Below, piece by piece: positions 58,443 to 64,000 of a stretch of 64,000 bases of DNA (positions are counted from its first letter, which is position 1; each line of letters starts with the position of its first letter). The notes under the pieces are model-generated. The model did no database searches and was not told the origin of the DNA. It saw nothing but the letters and a program-made list of their open reading frames with translations. Source of the DNA: Rossellomorea pakistanensis (lineage in GTDB: Bacteria; Bacillota; Bacilli; Bacillales; Bacillaceae_B); the NCBI RefSeq assembly GCF_016908495.1, contig NZ_JAFBDZ010000001.1:1-64000 (forward strand), written 5' to 3'. The position numbers and the translations under genes are program-made.

Positions 58443-60290
58443 ATGTTTGAAAATTTGCAAAAAACATCAGGAATGAAACTTACACTTATTGTCGCTTGTA
58501 TCTTATGGATAAAAACCGTCATTGTATCGTTTGTAGGATTTGATTTTACCATTCAATCTTTTCTGGATATCGTATTAATTGTGTTCAGTCCTATTGGGTC
58601 TTTGTTATTAGTCTTCGGCTTTAGTTTTTATTTTACTAAGCGGGTAAACCGATTCGTTTTATTTGTCTTATTACTAGCAGGTACCGGTATCCTATATGGG
58701 GATTTACTATATTTTCGTTTTTACATAGACTTTGTTACAGCACCAATCCTGTTTCAATTTGATAATGTCGGCGGTTTAAGTGCCAGTACTGTCGAATTAA
58801 TGAGTCCATGGGATGTCTTATTATTTATTGATTTATTTGTCATTGGATGGTTTCTGATCAAAACGAAATCAACTAAATTTACAGTCAAGAGCAAGTCTAA
58901 AAAGAAGTACGTAGCTACTGGTACGCTTTTAATAGCTATAACGGTTTGCTTGGGCCTAGTAAAGTCTAATCATCTTTTTTCTGAGTCGTATGATCGTGAA
59001 CAAATGGTGAAATCATTAGGCCCCTTAAATTATCACCTCTATGATATTGCACTTGGGGTTACGGCTCCGCTTCAGAGAATATTTGTAACGGAATCCGATG
59101 CAGTCGCTTCTACAAAGTATCTTCAATCAAAGGACTCGAAACGAACCGACTTATTTGGAATAGCAAAAGGAAAAAATATTGTGCTTATAAGCATGGAATC
59201 TACCCAAGACTTCGTGATTAATCAAAAAGTAAATGGAAAAGAGGTCACCCCATTTTTGAATGATCTAGTGAAGAACAGTTTTTATTTCAGTCAGATCTAT
59301 GATCAAACAGCTCAAGGAAAAACATCTGATGCTGAATTCATGGTCGATACCGGATTGTATCCTTTGGCAAGCGGATCTGTTTTTGTCAGAAGGCCAGAAA
59401 ATACGTTTTATAGTCTGCCGCATATATTAAAGGAAAATAAAGATTATTATGCCGCAACCTTTCATGGCAATGTGCGAACATTTTGGAATCGGGATATCAT
59501 GTACGATTCATTAGGCTACGATAAATATTTTTCTAAAAGAGATTATCAAGTAACAGACGATAATTCGATTAACTATGGCTTAAAAGACATTCCTTTCTTC
59601 CAGCAGTCTGTCGAATACTTGGAGGAGATACCAGAGCCATACTATGCAAAATTCCTTACTTTAACCAACCATTTCCCATTTCTCCTGGAAGAAGAGGATA
59701 CGTTTATCGATGAAGCAGACACGGAAGAAGAAGTTGTAAATCGTTATGTTACGACTGTTCGATATTTGGATGAATCAATTAAGAAATTTTTTCAGACTTT
59801 GAAGGATAAGGGAATGTACGAAGATACCGTATTTGTCCTTCATGGAGATCACTATGGGATATCTGAGAAATATGAAGACGGTTTGAATGAGCTAATAGGT
59901 GAAGAAGAAAACATGGCCAATTATATGAAGCATCAGCAGGTTCCGTTAATCATTCATGTGCCAGGTCAAGAAGGAGAAACGATTACGACTCAAGGAGGCG
60001 AAATAGATATTCGTCCTACACTCCTTCATTTATTAGGAATAAAATCAGAGAACAGCTTTTCTTTCGGACATAATCTATTTACACGTGATATGGACCACCC
60101 TGTCATTTTCCGGGACGGAAGCTTTGTAGCTAAGGATTATCTATACAAAGATAATATCTGCTACGACAAAAATGATGGCATAATGGTCAATATGCAAAAA
60201 TGTGAGCCTTATATGGAAACGGTTCGGCACGAATTGGAATTGTCGGATAATATTATATTTGGTGATTTGCTGCGATTTGTAGTGGAATAA
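58443..60290 (+). CDS. LTA-synthase-family phosphotransferase (sulfatase fold)
   Basis: A 615-residue membrane enzyme. Five N-terminal membrane segments (about 13-33, 45-65, 69-90, 122-140 and 157-173) are followed by a linker and an extracellular sulfatase-type domain (from about 240). The metal Glu252 in LISMEST, the nucleophile Thr294 in QGKTSDAEF and the HGDHYGISEKY motif are intact as in LtaS. Such enzymes transfer glycerol-phosphate from phosphatidylglycerol, or phosphoethanolamine in related families. The stop of the aminotransferase fusion is 4 bp upstream, so a function coupled to it is likely. The weak site GAGCAGG lies within that gene. Confidence 0.88.
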   Translation: MFENLQKTSGMKLTLIVACILWIKTVIVSFVGFDFTIQSFLDIVLIVFSPIGSLLLVFGFSFYFTKRVNRFVLFVLLLAGTGILYGDLLYFRFYIDFVTAPILFQFDNVGGLSASTVELMSPWDVLLFIDLFVIGWFLIKTKSTKFTVKSKSKKKYVATGTLLIAITVCLGLVKSNHLFSESYDREQMVKSLGPLNYHLYDIALGVTAPLQRIFVTESDAVASTKYLQSKDSKRTDLFGIAKGKNIVLISMESTQDFVINQKVNGKEVTPFLNDLVKNSFYFSQIYDQTAQGKTSDAEFMVDTGLYPLASGSVFVRRPENTFYSLPHILKENKDYYAATFHGNVRTFWNRDIMYDSLGYDKYFSKRDYQVTDDNSINYGLKDIPFFQQSVEYLEEIPEPYYAKFLTLTNHFPFLLEEEDTFIDEADTEEEVVNRYVTTVRYLDESIKKFFQTLKDKGMYEDTVFVLHGDHYGISEKYEDGLNELIGEEENMANYMKHQQVPLIIHVPGQEGETITTQGGEIDIRPTLLHLLGIKSENSFSFGHNLFTRDMDHPVIFRDGSFVAKDYLYKDNICYDKNDGIMVNMQKCEPYMETVRHELELSDNIIFGDLLRFVVE

Positions 60291-61116
60291 CAGGTTTTTC
60301 AATAAATTCGTCATTTATTTGTGATGTGAATTATGTAATATAGAAAGGCTGTTTTTTAAATTGTTGTTGTTTTAAAACATGAATTTTTGTGAAAAGATTG
60401 GTTGGAGCGGAAAGTTTTTAAATAACAACAAATGTTTACGGAAAAAATTCATTAGATCATAACAAAAATTTATCATTAAAAGCAATGAAAAGAAGAGTAG
60501 TGAAATATCCTTATTGACAGAGAGCTCCTATTTGCTGAAAGGGAGTAATAATGCACTTAGTGAAAAAAGACTTGGAGCTTCGTAGGTAATTATGCTATTA
60601 GCTTAAGGATGGTACGACGGGATCTCCCGTTATAGAGATAGGGTATAAGCCATTTTGCCGTACCTGAAGAGATTAGCCTGGTGACATGTTAATAAACTGT
60701 GGTGGTGCCACTAACGCTAATGACAAGCTCTCGTCCTCAAGATAAAAAATCTTGGGGGTGAGGGCTATTTTATTTGGTGAAAAATTTTGATTAGAAGTGA
60801 ATAAAAGTGCATTGGGCATATAAAATAACGGATCGATCCTTTGAACTTTCATCTGGTATCAAGTCTTTTACCATTAATTAATTTAAATCTGAATTTGTTA
60901 AAAGCTGAGGGATGCTGCAGCACACCTTATTTCTCATTTTCTATTAGGCGAGGTAATTAAATATTTGTTTCCGATAGTAAGGTAATTAAAATATATGGAA
61001 AACAGATAGATGAGAAGTGGATGGTGAATTTTTAATATAATTGGATGGTTCGGAAGTGTGGATCCTATTTTAAAATAGTGTATGTGCAGTATAATAAAAT
61101 GATAAAGAGGTGCCCA
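60291..61116. other. 826-bp stretch without a large gene, holding a T-box leader
   Basis: The first 220 bp are AT-rich with no recognised feature. A T-box-type RNA element fills about 60511-60775. The 340 bp behind it carry no frame with a ribosome binding site except the small membrane gene that starts at 61117. Confidence 0.6.
60511..60775 (+). ncRNA. T-box leader, lysine specifier likely
   Basis: Stem I opens with TTGACAGAGAG (60514-60524), the conserved GA motif, then CTCC ... GGGAG enclosing TTTGCTGAAA. The specifier side reads GAAAAAAGACTTGGAG (60562-60577): in the GAA-NNN-GAC pattern the codon would be AAA (Lys). The antiterminator T-box sequence is GTGGTGGTGCCAC (60699-60711), containing TGGT for the tRNA end. 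The competing terminator is GCTCTCGTCCTCAAGAT / ATCTTGGGGGTGAGGGC followed by TATTTTATTT (60727-60775). The order and spacing are those of a T-box. The next gene starts only at 61117 and is not a typical T-box target. Confidence 0.72.
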
Positions 61117-61311
61117 ATGTTCTTCCTCATTGCAATAGTCGTAATTGTTTTACTTATATCAGTCGTTTCCACTTTGGTCATTGCCGGGGGGAATGGCGAT
61201 GAGAATTATAGAGGAGCTTCGAAGAGAAATACAGTTAATTTAACATTGATTTATGCAGTCATCATCATTTTAGCATTAATTGCTTTGGGTCTTTATTTAG
61301 TTCTATCTTAA
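61117..61311 (+). CDS. Small membrane protein, 64 residues
   Basis: Two hydrophobic segments (about 1-20, MFFLIAIVVIVLLISVVSTL, and 43-63) with a polar loop (GGNGDENYRGASKRN) between them. GAGGTG lies just ahead of the ATG at 61117. I do not recognise the family. It is the first gene behind the T-box leader, 342 bp away, and lies 24 bp before the MocR gene, with which it may be co-transcribed. Confidence 0.65.
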   Translation: MFFLIAIVVIVLLISVVSTLVIAGGNGDENYRGASKRNTVNLTLIYAVIIILALIALGLYLVLS

Positions 61312-61335
61312 AAGAATTTTAGAAGGATGTTTTCA

Positions 61336-62772
61336 ATGGACTGGAAGCCAGATCGAAATGCCAACAAAGCGTTGTATAAACAACTCGCTGAATATATCGA
61401 AAACGGAATAGCAGATGGTACCTTTCCAGCGGATAAGCCCTTGCCATCTGAAAGAAAAATGGCTAAAGAGCTTGGAGTAAACAGGAGCACGGTGGTTTCA
61501 GCATATGACGAACTCGAGGCCGACGGTTTAATTGTGAGGACTAGAGGGAGCGGAACTACGATTAGCCAGGATATATGGGGAATGAGCAAAAAGAGGGTTC
61601 CCAGTTGGAACCGATATATTGAGTCCGGCTCCTTTCTCCCTAATCATCCAGTTGTACAAAGGATTCGAAAAGAAGCAGAAGAAATAGATATGATCAATCT
61701 AGCAAGCGGGGAACTTTCTCCTGATCTTTTCCCATCAAAGGTATTAAGGAAACTAACGTCCACTCGTTCGTTTATCGGAAATTTAGGTCATGATCATCCA
61801 TTGGGTAACGAGATTCTTAGAAGAACGATAAAAGAACATGTGAAAGATTATCGGGATATAGAAACAAACCCTGAGTCCATCCTAATCACATCAGGAGCAC
61901 AACAAGCCCTCCACCTTATTGTTCAGTGTCTCTTAAAGCCCGGTGATGCAGTCGTTTTGGAGGACCCCTCCTACCATTACAATCTGCAGATTTTTAAGTC
62001 AGCTGGTGTCAACACCTATCTGCTGACTGTAGAAAAAGACGGTATGGACCCTGAAGAATTAGTCCGGTTATACAAGAAACATCGTGTGAAAATGATTTTC
62101 TTAAACCCTGCTTTCCAAAACCCAACCGGTGTTTCAGTGTCAGACAGACACAAGCAGAGAATTATAGAAATTTCTTTAGAGTTAGGTATACCTATTGTTG
62201 AAGATGATCCATACAGCATCACTTCTTTTTCCGGAAAAAAGATATCCACGCTGAAATCAATGGATGAAACAGGAAATGTCCTGTATATCAGTTCATTGTC
62301 CAAAATTGTAGCTGCGGGACTGAGAATAGGTTGGATCATTGGACCGAGAGCGGTAATTGAGAGACTGGCCGATGCCAAACAACAGGTCGATTTTGGCCAT
62401 GCAAGCTTTTCTCAGTGGGTTGCTAACGAATTTTTAGAATCAAAAGAGTTCCACCTGCATCTCACTAGGCTTTTAAAAAATTTAGAGAGCCGTCGAAATA
62501 TGATGATCCGAAGTCTTCAATCATACTTAAGGGACCAGGTGGAATTCAACTCTCCTCAAGGAGGAATCCATTTATGGTGCAAGCTTAATAGGAATGTTAA
62601 TGAAACCAAATTATTAGAAGATGCAATAAGAGAGGGAGTTATATTTGTTCCAGGTTCATCCATGGGATCCCGAGAAGGATATGTGAGATTCACCTATGCC
62701 CGGGAGAACGAAGAGAGAATTGACTTGGGAATTAGTCGATTTGCTGAATCCCTCCGAATGCAGGAAAAATAA
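61336..62772 (+). CDS. MocR-family (GntR helix-turn-helix plus aminotransferase-like) regulator
   Basis: A 478-residue regulator. The GntR winged helix (about 10-77, LPSERKMAKELGVNRSTVVSAYDELEADGLI) is fused to a fold-type I aminotransferase-like domain. PLP-site residues are present: SGAQQAL, NPTG near 262, DDPYS near 290 and Lys323 in SSLSKIVAAGLRIGW. MocR proteins sense PLP or PLP-amino acid adducts (PdxR, GabR). The ATG at 61336 has GAAGGA 8 bases upstream; an ATG three codons earlier lies on that site. The target genes are unknown; the neighbours give no clear PLP or GABA pathway. Confidence 0.88.
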   Translation: MDWKPDRNANKALYKQLAEYIENGIADGTFPADKPLPSERKMAKELGVNRSTVVSAYDELEADGLIVRTRGSGTTISQDIWGMSKKRVPSWNRYIESGSFLPNHPVVQRIRKEAEEIDMINLASGELSPDLFPSKVLRKLTSTRSFIGNLGHDHPLGNEILRRTIKEHVKDYRDIETNPESILITSGAQQALHLIVQCLLKPGDAVVLEDPSYHYNLQIFKSAGVNTYLLTVEKDGMDPEELVRLYKKHRVKMIFLNPAFQNPTGVSVSDRHKQRIIEISLELGIPIVEDDPYSITSFSGKKISTLKSMDETGNVLYISSLSKIVAAGLRIGWIIGPRAVIERLADAKQQVDFGHASFSQWVANEFLESKEFHLHLTRLLKNLESRRNMMIRSLQSYLRDQVEFNSPQGGIHLWCKLNRNVNETKLLEDAIREGVIFVPGSSMGSREGYVRFTYARENEERIDLGISRFAESLRMQEK

Positions 62773-62877
62773 GCAATGGGGGTTGAAAATCCATTGCACA
62801 TGTAGAAAAAGGGACATTAAACTGTACCTGTTTGACTATAAAACACATGTAGATGTTGTTAAGCAATACAGTAAAAA

Positions 62878-62996
62878 AGTCGTTGTGTACTATTATGGCG
62901 ACACCCATTTAGTAATATTACATTAATTGGGCTTAGTATTAATAATTGGAGGGGTAATTTTATTAAATGCTTCTAATAGTCCAGAAAAAGAAATGA
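62878..62996 (+). pseudogene. C-terminal remnant of a small multidrug-resistance (SMR)-type membrane protein
   Basis: Reading straight through one TAA at 62924-62926, the frame gives VVYYYGDTHLVILH, the stop, then LGLVLIIGGVILLNASNS. That order (short loop, then a GLVLIIGGVILLN segment) is the last helix of EmrE/QacC/Ebr-type pumps. No start codon, ribosome binding site or upstream helices are visible, and a terminator overlaps the end. The recognition rests on about 30 residues, so it is tentative. Confidence 0.35.
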
Positions 62997-63035
62997 AACC
63001 ATCAAGCTATAGGTTTGATGGTTTCATTTCTTTTT
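62985..63035. terminator. Long perfect hairpin terminator
   Basis: AAAAAGAAATGAAACCATCAA pairs with its exact complement around a 9-base loop and ends in TTTTT. A 21-bp stem like this can stop transcription from either side. Confidence 0.88.
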
Positions 63036-63103
63036 GGCTTTTTGTCAAAAAGTTGTCGTGCCTGAATTAAGTATGTAAAAACTGTATAAGAGCTTTGTTT
63101 AAA

Positions 63104-63187
63104 TCATTTGCGAATAGGCTTACTATCCGGTCCAGGGTTAATATCTTGTACAAAAATATGTACATCTTTTTCGACTTCAACAAACAT
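63104..63187 (-). pseudogene. Truncated alpha/beta hydrolase, first 27 codons
   Basis: On the minus strand an ATG at 63187 behind a strong AAGGAGG site opens a 27-residue frame: FVEVEKDVHIFVQDINPGP, then DSKPIRK and a stop. This matches the N-terminal strand of Bacillus alpha/beta hydrolases of the peroxidase/esterase type (VEVE..V.IFVEDINPG then a FIHGWP oxyanion loop). Nothing beyond the first strand remains. The intact start and site suggest recent loss of the body of the gene. Confidence 0.5.
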
Positions 63188-63710
63188 TTGATGGCCTCCT
63201 TTTCAATGAAATTAATTTCTCTTTACTATATATGAAATGAATTTGGTGGTATGTGTCTTATTTTTTAGGAAAAACTTTTTGGGTATAATTATAAATTTTC
63301 ATAAGCCAAATTCATTTTTGGTGTCATTGAAACCACTCCAACGTAGGGTCCCCGATTGAATGCTTTGGCAGAACTATTAGCTAACTGGAAGGATTCCGTA
63401 TGAGAGAATCAGGGTTTTCTTTTTTCCTTCCATCCTGCTTTAGTAAGCGGGCAGAAAACTAGATTAAAGACTGCGCCAAACGTGAAGCTTATTTTCAAGG
63501 ATTGGGTTTTTATTTTCACTTTTATTGTTTAATACTCAACTTCACCTATTCTATTTTCAACTTCTTTCATTCTATCGATTTCTCGACATAAATCGATAAA
63601 TTACGCGGATCTGTAGCTGCTAAAAACTTTATAAATGGAAAACTAGTAAAAAAATCCTTGTTCTACTATTCCTCCATTGGTAAAATCATGAAAAACTAGG
63701 GGGGATAAAG

Positions 63711-64000
63711 ATGATCGAATATCCGATTTTAGAAAAAGACGCAACGATCGGTATAACAGCACCATCATCTGGTGTGGATGTTGAATTACACGATCTCGTA
63801 AAGCAGGCATGCAGGCGAATGGAATCCAATGGATTTAGAATCCAATGTGGAGAAACGGTTTGGACACAAGACAAAGCAAAATCGGCACCTGCTAAAAAAC
63901 GTGCAATCGAAATCAATGGAATGCTGCAGGATGAAAGCATCGAACTAATCATTCCACCATGGGGCGGAGAGCTTTTGATTGAGATCCTTGAAGAGATTGA
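63711..64000 (+). CDS. LD-carboxypeptidase, S66/MccF-like, N-terminal part (cut by window end)
   Basis: The first 96 codons of a protein continuing past the window. ATIGITAPSSGVDVELHDLV at the N-terminus and ELIIPPWGGELLIEILEEI near the cut are typical of the S66 family (murein tetrapeptide LD-carboxypeptidase / MccF microcin immunity). The catalytic Ser and later Glu/His lie outside the window, so activity cannot be judged. GGGGGG lies 6 bases ahead of the ATG at 63711. Confidence 0.85.
   Translation, partial: MIEYPILEKDATIGITAPSSGVDVELHDLVKQACRRMESNGFRIQCGETVWTQDKAKSAPAKKRAIEINGMLQDESIELIIPPWGGELLIEILEEI

Larger units (their letters stand above)
62773..63710. other. 938-bp stretch with gene remnants and terminators
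   Basis: This stretch holds a probable SMR pump tail (62878-62996), a strong hairpin (62985-63035), a 27-codon start of an alpha/beta hydrolase on the minus strand (63104-63187) and a weak hairpin GGATTC / GAATC before a T run (63391-63426). The remainder up to the carboxypeptidase gene shows nothing that I can name. It looks like a site of past gene loss. Confidence 0.55.

Noticed and set aside
60511-60775. Manganese (yybP-ykoY) or magnesium (M-box) riboswitch
   Set aside because: AAAGGGAGTA near 60538 resembles the yybP-ykoY loop, but the remaining conserved parts of those families are absent, while the GA motif, GGTGGTGCCAC and terminator order fit a T-box much better.
62696-62926. 76-codon frame across the end of the MocR gene
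   Set aside because: Its first half is the MocR gene read in another frame; only its tail is of interest, as a possible SMR remnant.

Overview
The window is chromosomal DNA from a low-GC, Gram-positive, endospore-former-like member of the Bacillaceae (Bacillus or a close relative). The reasons are strong GGAGG-type ribosome binding sites, frequent TTG/GTG starts, U-tailed hairpin terminators, a T-box leader, Fur boxes of the Bacillus 7-1-7 type, and many proteins of Bacillus type (YeiH/LysR pair, YmaF, YunD, AdaA/AdaB, YfmCDE-like and YusV-like iron uptake, LTA synthase family). There are no tRNA or rRNA genes, no prophage, no intact insertion sequence and no CRISPR array.

Layout. 1-790: a 52-bp tandem repeat array and other intergenic repeats. 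790-7795: three regulator/transporter pairs, each divergently transcribed (YeiH exporter with LysR; TrmB-type regulator with an MFS pump; LysR with an MFS pump). 8423-13548: a lipoprotein, a small Bacillus protein, a DinB-family protein, a DMT exporter, a stand-alone ATPase and an NAD-dependent epimerase. 13665-25175: a complete beta-galactoside utilisation locus: ROK repressor, sugar ABC binding protein and two permeases, GH35 beta-galactosidase, GalK, GalE, GalT and a mutarotase-like protein. It carries no ABC ATPase, so a shared MsmX-type ATPase elsewhere is likely. 25397-31152: membrane protein, YbaK-type deacylase, short-chain fatty acid transporter, acetyltransferase, two tiny membrane ORFs, a PD-(D/E)XK-type protein and an AraC regulator.

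31602-36383 is an alkylation-repair region: AlkA-type glycosylase carrying an Ada-like zinc domain, divergent from adaA-adaB-2OG oxygenase, followed by a frameshifted spore-photoproduct-lyase-like radical SAM gene. 36488-46091 holds a His-rich YmaF protein, several small membrane or zinc-ribbon proteins, an oligoendopeptidase F, a serine hydrolase that seems to lack one catalytic motif, a GNAT enzyme, a YcdB/YcdC-like protein and a YunD-type nucleotidase. 46291-56610 is an iron region with three or four Fur boxes: a YfmCDE-like siderophore importer plus FhuF-like reductase but no ATPase, then a full ATPase-binding protein-permease-permease set on the other strand, and a YumC/YcgT-type ferredoxin-NADP reductase.

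56837-60290 is the most unusual coding pair: a GNAT (N-acyl amino acid synthase-like) domain fused to a class V aminotransferase, followed 4 bases later by an LTA-synthase-family phosphotransferase. It is followed by a T-box leader (probable lysine specifier) with no obvious cognate gene behind it, then a small membrane protein and a MocR regulator. The right end carries gene remnants (SMR-type pump, alpha/beta hydrolase) and the start of an S66 LD-carboxypeptidase cut by the window edge.

A recurring non-coding theme is intergenic arrays in which a 6-9 base word recurs every 19-21 bp (RTGCAT near 5176, ATTTGTCCA near 31363, TATGMGCC near 51104). Two dispersed families also occur: a 170-330 bp repeat (3 copies) and a 75-110 bp two-armed palindrome (5 copies).
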